Shown one piece after another: positions 27,676 to 36,843 of a stretch of DNA of 64,000 nt; within the stretch, counting starts at the first letter, position 1; each line of letters begins with the position of its first letter. Location of the stretch: the NCBI RefSeq assembly GCF_019048525.1, contig NZ_CP077369.1, forward strand, positions 124,001-188,000, in the 5' to 3' direction. The notes below the pieces were generated by a model. It ran no database searches, had not been told where the DNA came from, and saw only the letters and a program-made list of their open reading frames with translations. The position numbers and the translations under genes are program-made. The DNA is from Acinetobacter lwoffii (GTDB taxonomy: Bacteria; Pseudomonadota; Gammaproteobacteria; Pseudomonadales; Moraxellaceae).

Positions 27676-28602
27676 TTATCCCCACCACAAGGCAATTAAG
27701 CCACTGGTCACGATAAAACCGACAATAGTACTCATCAACAATGGCGTTAAGGTTCGATCATTCAAACCATACGCCTGTCCCAGCATGCCAAAAATCGTCG
27801 GCATCGGCAAAGCTGCAATTAGCGTACCAGCATGGACCATTTCCTGACTTAAATCAGTTAACTGGCTCAGTCCCAGATACATCAATAACGGCATCATGAT
27901 ATTGCTGGAAAATACCAGATAGAAACTTTGCAGGTTGACATATTTCAGACTCATTCCCACGATCCCACCTCCAATGGCAAACAAGGCCAATGGTGAGGCC
28001 GTCTGACCAATCAAGGCAAAGACCTGATCGAGATAGACTGGAATTTTAATCTGGAAAACTGCACAGGCCATGCCCAGCATCACTCCCATAAATAAGGGAT
28101 TCTTTAGCAAGGTCAGTAGCACACTTTTCAAAATGGCGCCAAGGTTCGCCTGATGTTGTGTGCCCAGCGCAGCCATGACCAGCACCAGCGGAATCAGCAA
28201 CACGCTTTCAATGATGACCACCAGAGAGGTATAGGTCATCGCCTGTTGTCCGATCAATAAGCTAAGCACAGCTGTACCAATCAGCCCGGTATTTGACATT
28301 GCAGCACCCAGCGACAAGACTGCACTTTGCGAATGCGTATTCTGAAAATGACGGCGCATGATCCAGAAACCGCTACCATAGAGCAGTAAGGTCACGCTGC
28401 TATACACGGCAAAGTATTCAAAATACCAGATTTCATGCAGGTCTTTGGAGGCAAGGGACTGAAAGAACAGCAAGGGCAAGGCTACTTTAATCACAAAGGC
28501 ACCGACCGTCCCCACCTGTTCTTTGTTTAACACTTGACTCTTTACAGTCAGATAACCCAGCGCCAACAATAAAAATATGGGCACAATGACCGCAAAAATC
28601 AT
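27676..28602 (-). CDS. AEC-family transporter (auxin efflux carrier fold)
   Basis: A 308-residue inner-membrane protein with about ten hydrophobic helices, typical for the auxin-efflux-carrier family. Conserved features include LGAAMSNTGLIGTAVLSLLI and IGGGIVGMSL. Homologues carry small organic acids such as malate; the substrate is not predictable here. The start is ATG 28602, and the old yellow enzyme gene lies upstream on the same strand, 60 nt away. Confidence 0.85.
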   Translation of the reverse strand: MIFAVIVPIFLLLALGYLTVKSQVLNKEQVGTVGAFVIKVALPLLFFQSLASKDLHEIWYFEYFAVYSSVTLLLYGSGFWIMRRHFQNTHSQSAVLSLGAAMSNTGLIGTAVLSLLIGQQAMTYTSLVVIIESVLLIPLVLVMAALGTQHQANLGAILKSVLLTLLKNPLFMGVMLGMACAVFQIKIPVYLDQVFALIGQTASPLALFAIGGGIVGMSLKYVNLQSFYLVFSSNIMMPLLMYLGLSQLTDLSQEMVHAGTLIAALPMPTIFGMLGQAYGLNDRTLTPLLMSTIVGFIVTSGLIALWWG

Positions 28603-28662
28603 AATGCAGTATCCTCTTGCCAGTGATATTCCATTATAAGAATTTCTGAGACTAAAGCAGTG

Positions 28663-29772
28663 TTAAAAAGGCTCAAACAGGTGATTCAAACCATGGGGTG
28701 CAGAGCGCAGATATTGCGGTGAAATCTTGATTTTTTCCTCAAGTGCTGCCGCTGCATGCCAAGGCCAATGGGGATCATAAAGAATGGCACGAGCCAGTGC
28801 GATAGCGTCGGCTTGGCCCTTTTGTAAAATATCTTCTGCCTGCTTAGCTTCAGTAATCAAACCGACGGCAATCACGTGAATATTCACGACTTTCTTGATC
28901 GCATCTGCAAAAGGCACCTGATAATTCGGCTTCACATCAATGTTCTGTTTGGCATGTAAACCGGCACTAGAAATATGAATATAGGCAGCACCCGCAGCTT
29001 CCAGTGCTTTGGACAATTCAATTGAAGAGTGAATGGTCCAGCTATCTGGCTGATCCATCCAGTCGCTGGCCGAAATACGCACTCCAATCGGATAACCGTC
29101 TGGAACCGCCGCCTTCATGGCTTGTAATACTTCCAGAGTCAGGCGCATCCGGTTCTCCAGTGAACCGCCATACTGATCATCACGTTTATTGGAAAGTGGT
29201 GACATGAACTGATGCAGTAAATAACCATGCGCTGCATGCAGCTCAATCAGGTCAAAACCAGCCTCAACTGCACGTTTGGCACTTTCTGCAAAGTCAGCAA
29301 TGACCTGCTCAATTTCCAACTGGCTTAATGCCTTAGGTGGATGTTCATCGGCCTGAAAAGGAATATCACTGGCAGAAACAGTTTGCCAGCCATGTGCTTC
29401 ATTCGGCTTAAACTGACCTTTACCTGCCCATGGTTTATCTGTGGAAGCTTTACGTCCGGCATGTGCGAGCTGAATGGCAAAAGGCATCGGGGAGATGGAT
29501 TTGACTTTTTCTAGTAAAGTCTTGATCTGCTTTGCCTGTTCGTCATTCCATAACCCCAGATCGGCATAACTGATCCGGCCTTCTGGCTGTACCGCAGTCG
29601 CTTCGACGATACATAAACCTGCACCCGATAAGGCATAGTTAGCCCATTGCTGCTCGTGCCAATAGGTAATTTCCCCCTGCTCTGTTGCAGAGTACTGACA
29701 CATCGGCGCAATTACGATTTTATTTTGAAGTTGCAGTGATCCAAATTGAATAGGTTGAAATAGTAATGCCAC
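28663..29772 (-). CDS. NADH:flavin oxidoreductase, old yellow enzyme (YqjM/NamA type)
   Basis: An FMN-dependent ene-reductase of 369 residues. Motifs: FQPIQFGSLQLQNKIVIAPM (N-terminus), IQLAHAGRKAS, ELHAAHGYLLHQFMSPLSN (active-site HxAHxYL), YGGSLENRMRL and DAIALARAILYDPHWPWHAA. The compact form and the early Cys (PMCQYS) place it with YqjM-like thermophilic-type enzymes. GAGGA lies 8 nt before the GTG at 29772, so this start is chosen over 29805. It reduces electrophilic alkenes with NAD(P)H; the true substrate is unknown. It is likely one unit with the AEC gene. Confidence 0.87.
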   Translation of the reverse strand: MALLFQPIQFGSLQLQNKIVIAPMCQYSATEQGEITYWHEQQWANYALSGAGLCIVEATAVQPEGRISYADLGLWNDEQAKQIKTLLEKVKSISPMPFAIQLAHAGRKASTDKPWAGKGQFKPNEAHGWQTVSASDIPFQADEHPPKALSQLEIEQVIADFAESAKRAVEAGFDLIELHAAHGYLLHQFMSPLSNKRDDQYGGSLENRMRLTLEVLQAMKAAVPDGYPIGVRISASDWMDQPDSWTIHSSIELSKALEAAGAAYIHISSAGLHAKQNIDVKPNYQVPFADAIKKVVNIHVIAVGLITEAKQAEDILQKGQADAIALARAILYDPHWPWHAAAALEEKIKISPQYLRSAPHGLNHLFEPF

Positions 29773-29816
29773 GCTGTATTTCCTCTTTTTATTGCACAGT
29801 TTCACTCTAGAAATAA

Positions 29817-29840
29817 AAACAGGCTCCCAAGAGCCTGTTT
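29817..29840 (-). terminator. Terminator of the second OprB gene
   Basis: 10-bp perfect stem AAACAGGCTC / GAGCCTGTTT with a 4-nt loop, then TTTATTTC on the minus strand, 25 nt beyond the porin stop. Confidence 0.85.
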
Positions 29841-29864
29841 AGTTATAACGTGAACGATCAAACT

Positions 29865-31148
29865 TTAGAAGATGATTCGTGTAGTCAAACCGAGTACCAG
29901 TGCATCATCCACATTGTTGCTTGAACCTGGATTAATGACATATTGCAGGTTTGGACGCAGCATCAGCCACTTTGTTGTGTTATAGCTATAGTTCAGTTCA
30001 ATATTGTATTCTGCATCAGCATTGAAAGCTGGCCGTGAATCAGCAAAGCGATCATTCACATGCACACGGTTGACCGCCAGACCTAAAATGTCGTTCGGTT
30101 GACTGTCCGCAAGACCGATATATTTCACACCGATTTGTTGTGAATTATCCACTTTATTGGTATCGCGGTCATGCCAGGTAAAGTTGGCAAATGAATGCAA
30201 ACCCTGACGGCCCTGACCTGTAGACGTTAACTGTTGCTCTACAGCTAACCAGCCGGCAAAGGTACGGTTTTTGGCATCAGTAGGATTGGCAATATCCTTT
30301 TGGTTGGCAACATCATCGGCAGTATTGTACATCCCGCCGACACGGTAGCTGCCCGGCAAGCCATTCACCAATGATTTCGGCGTCCAGATTACTTCTGCCG
30401 GAATCGTCACGCCATCGGCATGGTCGGTATCCAGACTCCAGCCCTGACCTTCTTTAGCGCCATTACCATTATCTGGATTAAACTCATACACACCGACTTG
30501 TACTGCAAGTTCAGGATTGAGTTGCTGCTTCACGCGCGCACCCCATTGTGCTACAGGCGTATTCATCCAGATATTGCCCTGCCATTTTCCCATTTGCGCT
30601 GCACAAAATGCAGTACTGGCAAAATCACAAGCCATGACATTAAAGTCCATGCCCAGACCAAGACGACCCGCCTTAATACTGAGTCCCTGCTCTTTATAAT
30701 TCTTTTCAATAGACAGCTCGCTCAGACGGCTATCCTGATTACCACGTCCGAAAGTACCTTGTACATTGGCCAGTTGCGGTGCACTAGGATCCTGCAAGTC
30801 ACGGACAGAGGTACTTTGACCCTGACGTGCACTCATCACGGCACGTACGGTGACGCCATTCCATCCTGCCAGCTTTTCCATGTCCAGTTGAGTACCTAGC
30901 CATAATTGGGCAGAAGTTAATGGATCTGCGCCCTCATTACGACCACCATCAGCAAGATAGGCGGTATCGGTTAACAGATTGGCTTCAAATTTAATTCCCT
31001 GTTGGGCCAGTTCTGTACGTTGACCATTCCAGTCACCCAGTAAATATTGACCTTGTGGATCAAATGCAGATTCCGCTTGAGCGGTTGTCATGGCAGCCAT
31101 TAAAGGCAATAGAGCTAGACCTAAATATTTCATGTAAAACCTAAACAT
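29865..31148 (-). CDS. Carbohydrate-selective outer-membrane porin, OprB family (copy 2)
   Basis: A 427-residue OprB-like porin. The signal peptide FYMKYLGLALLPLMAAMTTA is followed by QAESAFDPQGQYLLGDWNGQ, the OprB opening, and the protein ends in an aromatic residue (TTRIIF). It shares the LGDWNGQRT, AQWGARVK and LRPNLQYV motifs with the copy at 2128 but is clearly divergent, with longer loops. Its sugar specificity is unknown. ATG 31133 (MKYLGLALL) is an alternative start. Confidence 0.88.
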   Translation of the reverse strand: MFRFYMKYLGLALLPLMAAMTTAQAESAFDPQGQYLLGDWNGQRTELAQQGIKFEANLLTDTAYLADGGRNEGADPLTSAQLWLGTQLDMEKLAGWNGVTVRAVMSARQGQSTSVRDLQDPSAPQLANVQGTFGRGNQDSRLSELSIEKNYKEQGLSIKAGRLGLGMDFNVMACDFASTAFCAAQMGKWQGNIWMNTPVAQWGARVKQQLNPELAVQVGVYEFNPDNGNGAKEGQGWSLDTDHADGVTIPAEVIWTPKSLVNGLPGSYRVGGMYNTADDVANQKDIANPTDAKNRTFAGWLAVEQQLTSTGQGRQGLHSFANFTWHDRDTNKVDNSQQIGVKYIGLADSQPNDILGLAVNRVHVNDRFADSRPAFNADAEYNIELNYSYNTTKWLMLRPNLQYVINPGSSNNVDDALVLGLTTRIIF

Positions 31149-31532
31149 TCGGAGAGAAAAACAAGCAAGGTTTTTAAATTGCTATTAGGTGCATGAATTT
31201 ACATAACTTTTCATACAAATTCCCAGCATTTTTTTTATTACTCATTAAACTTTTAGTTATGTCTTAAACATAAAAATATAATTTTTATTTAAAAAATCTT
31301 AAATTATTTATATATTTTTCATCAGCTTATAATGTATTGATAATTTCCATTCGATTTACTTCTAAGAAAATTCGCTATAAAAACATAGAAACCCAGTTTA
31401 TTCTTTAAGCAATTACAGCTTAAATAAATATGAAATACCCAGTCATTTTCCAGCGATTTCACCCAGATTAACGCTTGCAATCCCAGCCAATTCACCCAAT
31501 ATTAGCTGCATCTCCCTCGCCACTGATGTGTT
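31149..31532. other. Divergent intergenic region, AT-rich
   Basis: About 384 nt between the OprB-like porin and mutM. It presumably holds both promoters. No gene, repeat or riboswitch recognised. Confidence 0.4.
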
Positions 31533-32393
31533 ATGCCTGAATTACCAGAAGTTGAAACCACCAAAACCAGTTTATTGCCTTTATTAGAGCAACGCGTAAA
31601 ACGTGTTGAAGTACGTCAGTCAAGTTTGCGCTGGCCTATTCCGGAGAATATAGAAAAGCTGGTGGGGCAAAAATTACTGAAGCTCACTCGCCGTTCTAAA
31701 TATATTCTGGCGGAGTTTGAACACGACACCATGCTCTGGCATTTAGGCATGTCGGGGAGTTTCCGTCTATGCGAGAGCAATGAAGAATTACGCAAACATG
31801 ACCATCTAATCATTCAGTTTGAAGATATCGAACTGCGTTATCATGATCCTCGCCGTTTTGGCTGCATTCTTTGGCTGGATGCACAATCACAAAGCAAATT
31901 GATCGATACGCTGGGGCCAGAGCCCTTAAGCGAGAACTTTAATGCCAAGTATTTATTTGAAAAATTGAAGAATAAAAATGTTGGCACCAAAGTTGCAATT
32001 ATGGATAACCATGTGGTGGTGGGCGTAGGCAATATTTATGCGACTGAAAGTCTGTTTAATCTGGGGATTCATCCGGCGCAACCGGCCTCGACTTTAAGCT
32101 TGATGCAGATTGAAAAGTTAGTGCTGGAAATTAAGCGCATTTTGAAACAGGCAATTGATCTGGGTGGTTCAACCTTAAGAGACTACACCAATGCCATGGG
32201 CGAAAATGGCTATTTTCAGCAAACCCTGCTAGCTTATGGCCGTGCCGGTGAAATGTGTGTGAACTGCGAGACCACGCTTGAAAATATTAAATTGGGGCAA
32301 CGGGCTTCAGTTTTTTGTCCTGAATGCCAACCTTTGAAAAAGATCCATCTCCCTGTCAAAAAAGTGTCAACTGTACGAGGGAAAAAGTCATGA
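31533..32393 (+). CDS. mutM: Formamidopyrimidine-DNA glycosylase
   Basis: Excises 8-oxoguanine and ring-opened purines from DNA and cuts the strand. The catalytic N-terminus PELPEVETTK (Pro1 nucleophile, Glu2) is intact. The helix-two-turn-helix NHVVVGVGNIYATESLF is present, and the C-terminal zinc finger is CVNC...CPEC. The protein is 286 residues; it extends about 16 residues beyond the zinc finger (usual length about 270), with a Lys-rich tail. Its stop overlaps the next gene start as ATGA, so it is co-translated with ppiC. Confidence 0.96.
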   Translation: MPELPEVETTKTSLLPLLEQRVKRVEVRQSSLRWPIPENIEKLVGQKLLKLTRRSKYILAEFEHDTMLWHLGMSGSFRLCESNEELRKHDHLIIQFEDIELRYHDPRRFGCILWLDAQSQSKLIDTLGPEPLSENFNAKYLFEKLKNKNVGTKVAIMDNHVVVGVGNIYATESLFNLGIHPAQPASTLSLMQIEKLVLEIKRILKQAIDLGGSTLRDYTNAMGENGYFQQTLLAYGRAGEMCVNCETTLENIKLGQRASVFCPECQPLKKIHLPVKKVSTVRGKKS

Positions 32394-32674
32394 AAACAGC
32401 CATTGTGCGTCATATTCTGGTTAAAGATAAAGAAACCGCTGAGCAGCTTAAAAAGAAGATTTTAAGTGGTGCCGACTTTAATAAAATCGCAAAACAGTAT
32501 TCAACCTGTAATTCTGCCAAACGTGGCGGTGAGCTAGGTGAAGTGAAGAAAGGCCAACTGGTTCCAGTGATTGATAAACTGGTATTTACTGCCGCTGAAC
32601 GTGTATTACATGGCCCGGTTAAAAGCCAGTTTGGTTTTCATTTGGTCGAAATTAAGTTTCGGATGGATTTTTAA
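32390..32674 (+). CDS. ppiC: Parvulin-type peptidyl-prolyl isomerase
   Basis: A 94-residue cytosolic parvulin: VRHILVKDKETAEQLKKKI, the AKQYSTCNSAKRGGELGEVK core, and the closing GPVKSQFGFHLVEI. It has no signal peptide. It catalyses cis-trans isomerisation of prolyl bonds. The ATG overlaps the mutM stop; the longer frame at 32324 lies inside mutM and is rejected. Confidence 0.93.
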   Translation: MKTAIVRHILVKDKETAEQLKKKILSGADFNKIAKQYSTCNSAKRGGELGEVKKGQLVPVIDKLVFTAAERVLHGPVKSQFGFHLVEIKFRMDF

Positions 32675-32726
32675 GCAATATTCCGCAAGGGGATGGAGGT
32701 TATTTTATTCTTAAAGAAATAGTTTC

Positions 32727-32760
32727 ACCTCCCCCTAACCCTCTCCTAAAAGGAGAGAGA
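32727..32760. repeat. REP-like palindromic element, copy B
   Basis: CACCTCCCCCTAACC followed by the hairpin CTCTCCT / AGGAGAG at 32741-32757. It lies between convergent ppiC and mscL and may act as a terminator. Confidence 0.65.
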
Positions 32761-32778
32761 AAATTTTGATACACTGAA

Positions 32779-33216
32779 TTATGCTTGTGGACGCTTTTTC
32801 AATTCATCACGAATTTCACGCAGTAATTCAATATCGGCTGGGGTAGTCGGAGTTTCCTCGACTGGGCCTTCTTGTTTACGTAAACGGTTCATGAACTTCA
32901 CCAATAAAAATACGACCCAAGCCAAGATTAAGAAATTAATTAAAATCGTTAAAAAGTTACCGTAAGTCAGTACATTCACACCCGCCTTAGTCAAAGCATC
33001 CAGAGATTGTAAATTGTCTGGGTTTCTTCCCAAGATAAAGAATTTTTGCGTAAAATCGACGCCACCACCGGTGATCACGGTAATTAGAGGCATAATGATG
33101 TCTTTCACCAATGAATCGATGATCTTGCTAAAAGCACCACCGATAATGACACCAATCGCCAGATCCATCATGTTGCCTTTGATCGCAAACTCTTTAAATT
33201 CTTGAATAATGCTCAT
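32779..33216 (-). CDS. mscL: Large-conductance mechanosensitive channel
   Basis: Opens in the inner membrane under high tension to release solutes on hypo-osmotic shock. The sequence is the classic Msc[21 protein letters not shown] (first helix with the gate), [35 protein letters not shown] (second helix), and a cytoplasmic helix [10 protein letters not shown]. 145 residues. GGGAG lies 5 nt before the ATG at 33216, which is chosen over 33228. Confidence 0.97.
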   Translation of the reverse strand: MSIIQEFKEFAIKGNMMDLAIGVIIGGAFSKIIDSLVKDIIMPLITVITGGGVDFTQKFFILGRNPDNLQSLDALTKAGVNVLTYGNFLTILINFLILAWVVFLLVKFMNRLRKQEGPVEETPTTPADIELLREIRDELKKRPQA

Positions 33217-33336
33217 AACTGCTCCCATATGTTATTTTCAAGTTTTGGGTCAAATTATACCTGAATAAATACTTTTAATTTTGACTTAGTTTAATGCGTT
33301 TTAGTAAATTATGATTTAAGCATAACGTAAATATAA

Positions 33337-33370
33337 AAAAACCGTAATCTTCGAAAAGATTACGGTTTTT
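33337..33370 (-). terminator. Terminator of typA
   Basis: Perfect 15-bp stem AAAAACCGTAATCTT region with its complement around a CGAA tetraloop, 24 nt after the typA stop. Confidence 0.9.
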
Positions 33371-33393
33371 GAAAACCCGAAATAATCTAGCGA

Positions 33394-35232
33394 TTATTTA
33401 CCTGAACGGTTACGTTTACGTTCGTTTTCAGTCAAGAAACGCTTACGGATACGGATTGACTTAGGTGTTACTTCTACTAGTTCATCATCTTCAATAAACT
33501 CAAGCGCTTGCTCAAGCGTATATTCAATCGCAGGAACCAGCGTTAACGCATCGTCAGTACCAGAAGCACGTACGTTCGTTAACTGTTTTGCTTTAGTCGG
33601 GTTAACTGTCATGTCGTCTGAACGAGAGTTAATACCGATGATCATACCTTCATAAACTTCTAACTGTGGTTTCGCGAATAGACGACCACGGTCTTGAAGT
33701 GTGAACAGTGCATAGCCCAGGCAAGTACCTTGAACCATAGAAATCAGTACACCGTTTTGACGTTTCGCAACAGTACCTTGCTTCATTGGACCGTAGTGCG
33801 AGAAGCTAGACGTCATGATCCCTGTACCAGAAGTCATGGTCAGGAATTCAGAACGGAAACCAATCAGACCGCGTGAAGGAACAGTTGCCTCAATACGGAT
33901 ACGGCCTTTACCGTCAACTTCCATATTGGTCATTTCGCCTTTACGATGACCCATTTGTTCCATTACAGCGCCTTGGTGCTGTTCTTCAACGTCAAAAGTA
34001 ACGTTTTCGTATGGCTCTTGTTTTTCACCATCAATTTCTTTAATGATTACTTGTGGACGAGATACGCCCATTTCGAAACCTTCACGACGCATGTTTTCAA
34101 TCAGAACTGAAAGGTGAAGTTCACCACGACCAGATACTTTGAAACGGTCTGGACTATCAGTATCTTCAACACGTAATGCTACGTTGTGAATCAATTCGCG
34201 GTCTAGACGTTCACGGATATTACGTGAAGTTACGAACTTACCTTCTTTACCAGCAAACGGTGAGTTGTTTACCTGGAATGTCATCGATACTGTAGGTTCA
34301 TCTACAGACAATGGAGGTAAAGCTTCAACATTTTTCGGATCACAGATGGTGTCAGAAATGTTGAGTGCATCGATACCCGTTACACAAACGATATCGCCTG
34401 CAGAAGCTTCTTCAACGTCAACGCGATCTAGACCATGATAACCCATGATTTTTAAGATACGGCCGTTACGTGTTTTGCCATCTTTATCGATTACAGTTAC
34501 TTGTGTGTTTAATTTCACTGAACCACGCTGGATGCGACCAATACCGATAACGCCTACGAAGCTGTTATAGTCAAGTGAAGATACTTGCATTTGGAATGGA
34601 CCATCAACGTCAACCGCTGGTGGTTCAACGATGTCTACGATCGTTTGGAACAACGGAGTCATATCTTCAGCAAGTTCTTCTGGAGAAGGACCAGCCACAC
34701 CACGAAGGCCTGAAGCATAAACAACTGGGAAGTCTAACTGTTCGTCAGAAGCACCTAAGTTGTCGAACAAATCGAATACTTGGTCAATTACCCAGTCTGG
34801 ACGCGCGCTTGGCTTGTCCACTTTGTTAATAATCACAATTGGTTTCAAACCACGTGCGAACGCTTTTTGCGTTACGAAACGAGTTTGTGGCATCGGGCCT
34901 TCTTGTGAGTCTACAAGAAGAAGTACGCAGTCAACCATCGACATTACACGTTCAACTTCACCACCGAAGTCGGCGTGTCCCGGGGTGTCCACGATGTTAA
35001 TGCGGTATTCAGTATTGGTACGTTCATCTAACCATTTGATTGCAGTGTTTTTTGCAAGAATGGTAATACCACGTTCGCTTTCAATAGCGCCAGAATCCAT
35101 GACACGCTCGATCTCACCCGCGCGATCACCGAGAGCACCTGATTGTTGCAAAAGTTTGTCTACAAGAGTGGTTTTACCATGATCGACGTGCGCAATAATG
35201 GCGATGTTACGGAGAGTTTTAATATCTGACAT
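33394..35232 (-). CDS. typA: Ribosome-associated GTPase TypA/BipA
   Basis: A translational GTPase that binds the ribosome and is needed at low temperature and for 50S maturation. The G1 motif AHVDHGKTT is at residues 14-22, then RGITILAKN (switch I), DTPGHADFGGEVERVM (G3) and NKVDKP (G4). Elongation-factor-like domains and the BipA-specific C-terminal domain follow (TVAKRQNGVLISMVQGTCLG). 612 residues, normal for the family. It is a single-gene unit. Confidence 0.97.
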   Translation of the reverse strand: MSDIKTLRNIAIIAHVDHGKTTLVDKLLQQSGALGDRAGEIERVMDSGAIESERGITILAKNTAIKWLDERTNTEYRINIVDTPGHADFGGEVERVMSMVDCVLLLVDSQEGPMPQTRFVTQKAFARGLKPIVIINKVDKPSARPDWVIDQVFDLFDNLGASDEQLDFPVVYASGLRGVAGPSPEELAEDMTPLFQTIVDIVEPPAVDVDGPFQMQVSSLDYNSFVGVIGIGRIQRGSVKLNTQVTVIDKDGKTRNGRILKIMGYHGLDRVDVEEASAGDIVCVTGIDALNISDTICDPKNVEALPPLSVDEPTVSMTFQVNNSPFAGKEGKFVTSRNIRERLDRELIHNVALRVEDTDSPDRFKVSGRGELHLSVLIENMRREGFEMGVSRPQVIIKEIDGEKQEPYENVTFDVEEQHQGAVMEQMGHRKGEMTNMEVDGKGRIRIEATVPSRGLIGFRSEFLTMTSGTGIMTSSFSHYGPMKQGTVAKRQNGVLISMVQGTCLGYALFTLQDRGRLFAKPQLEVYEGMIIGINSRSDDMTVNPTKAKQLTNVRASGTDDALTLVPAIEYTLEQALEFIEDDELVEVTPKSIRIRKRFLTENERKRNRSGK

Positions 35233-35310
35233 GTAAATTCAATGCGTATGTAATTTGAGGGCAAATTATACAGAAAAATACAAAACTTTTATAGTCACTG
35301 TAACCACACT

Positions 35311-35343
35311 CCTCAACTTTTTTTGCCCAGTTGGGGCTTTTTT
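35311..35343 (+). promoter_or_regulatory. Leader hairpin with T-tract before the purine permease (possible attenuator)
   Basis: CCTCAAC (35311-35317) can pair with GTTGGGG (35330-35336, one G-T pair), and an alternative GCCC (35325-35328) pairs with GGGC (35334-35337). Both end at a T6 run (35338-35343). It sits about 65 nt before the permease start with no upstream plus-strand gene, so it looks like a leader terminator. It could also be a typA-promoter-proximal accident. Confidence 0.45.
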
Positions 35344-35406
35344 GATTTTGTAAAGACGTGTAACTCGATTAGAATAGCGCCACCCAGACTTAATTTGCAT
35401 TGACAC

Positions 35407-36777
35407 ATGTCTGATTTTAATCAATCTCCTCCTTCTAAAGATCAACTCGACCTGGTATATGGTCTGGAAGATCGACCAAAACCACTGATTGCTTTTTTAG
35501 CTGCATTCCAGCATTTATTAGCGATTATTGTCCCGATTGTGACTCCTGGCCTGCTGATTTGTTTAGCGCTCGGTGTTTCCAAAGAAGACACCAACATGAT
35601 TTTGTCCATGTCCTTGGTGATCTCGGGCATCGCAACTTTTTTACAGTCTAAAAAAGTCGGACCTTTTGGTGCCGGTCTGCTGATTGTCCAAGGAACCAGC
35701 TTTAACTTTATCGGTCCAATTATTGGTATTGGTTCAGCCATGGTGGCTGCAGGTACACCTGTAGAAGCAGTAATGGCTTCTATTTTTGGTGTGGTGATTG
35801 CAGGTGCATTTATTGAAATGGGCGTGTCACAAATTCTGCCTTGGATCAAAAAACTGATTACACCGCTGGTGACCGGAATTGTCGTGCTGCTGATTGGTTT
35901 GACCTTAATTAAAGAAGGTTTAATCAGTATGGGCGGTGGTTATCAGGCCATGAGCGATAAAACTTTTGCCAATGCTGACAACCTGATCATGTCTTGTACC
36001 GTCTTGGCGTTGATTATTATTCTGAACCGTATCCGGATTACCTGGGTAAAAAGTTCTGCCATTTTGATCGCCCTAATCTGTGGTTATGTTCTGGCGGGCT
36101 TTATGGGGCATCTGGATTTCTCTGGTCTAAAAGATGCACCGTTGGTACAGATTCCAACCCCAATGCATTTCGGTTTAAGCTTCTCCTGGAGCCTGTTTAT
36201 TCCAATGGCATTCATTTATCTGGTGACGTCTTTAGAAGCGATTGGTGATATCACTGCGACTTCAAAGCTTTCCAACCAGCCAGTTGATGGTCCAAAATGG
36301 ATGCAGCGCATTAAAGGTGGTGTACTGGTGAATGGCGCGAATTCATTCCTTGCCGGTATTTTTAACACCTTCCCGAGTTCAGTATTTGCACAGAACAATG
36401 GTGTGATTCAGCTAACAGGTGTAGCGAGCCGTTATGTCGGCATCTGGATTGCTGCTTTGCTGGTTATTCTTGGTTTGCTGCCTGCAGTTGCTGGTATTAT
36501 TCAGGCCGTTCCACAAGCGGTACTGGGTGGTGCAGTGATGGTGATGTTTGGGGCAGTCGCAGCCTCTGGTATTAACATCCTGTCTGGTGTTCATTTGGAC
36601 CGTCGTGCCCTGCTGATCATTGCGATTTCACTGGCGCTGGGTTTAGGTGTTGCACAAGTTCCACAAATTCTTGAGCATCTTCCTGAGTTATTCCGTAATA
36701 TCTTTAGCTCAGGCGTTGCTACTGGTGGTATCGCTGCCCTTATTCTGAATGTAGTACTTCCTGAAACAAAGAAGTAA
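35407..36777 (+). CDS. NCS2-family purine (xanthine/uric acid) permease
   Basis: A 456-residue nucleobase:cation symporter-2 with about 14 hydrophobic segments. Signatures: AFLAAFQHLLAIIVPIVTPG (first helix), SFNFIGPIIGIGSAM, TSLEAIGDITATSKLSNQP and NTFPSSVFAQNNGVIQLTGV. This pattern is that of the XanP/UacT branch, so xanthine or urate is likely. A hairpin with a T-tract lies in the leader. A terminator follows at 36788-36826. Confidence 0.87.
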   Translation: MSDFNQSPPSKDQLDLVYGLEDRPKPLIAFLAAFQHLLAIIVPIVTPGLLICLALGVSKEDTNMILSMSLVISGIATFLQSKKVGPFGAGLLIVQGTSFNFIGPIIGIGSAMVAAGTPVEAVMASIFGVVIAGAFIEMGVSQILPWIKKLITPLVTGIVVLLIGLTLIKEGLISMGGGYQAMSDKTFANADNLIMSCTVLALIIILNRIRITWVKSSAILIALICGYVLAGFMGHLDFSGLKDAPLVQIPTPMHFGLSFSWSLFIPMAFIYLVTSLEAIGDITATSKLSNQPVDGPKWMQRIKGGVLVNGANSFLAGIFNTFPSSVFAQNNGVIQLTGVASRYVGIWIAALLVILGLLPAVAGIIQAVPQAVLGGAVMVMFGAVAASGINILSGVHLDRRALLIIAISLALGLGVAQVPQILEHLPELFRNIFSSGVATGGIAALILNVVLPETKK

Positions 36778-36787
36778 TTTCATGTCC

Positions 36788-36826
36788 AAAGAACACTGTC
36801 TAGGTCAGACTTAGGCAGTGTTCTTT
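36788..36826 (+). terminator. Long hairpin terminator after the permease
   Basis: Outer stem AAAGAACACTG / CAGTGTTCTTT; the inner part CTAGGTC / GACTTAG can pair further, giving a near-perfect long hairpin followed by TATATTGG. It ends just before the rsmC ribosome-binding site. Confidence 0.75.
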
Positions 36827-36843
36827 ATATTGGAGAGATACCT

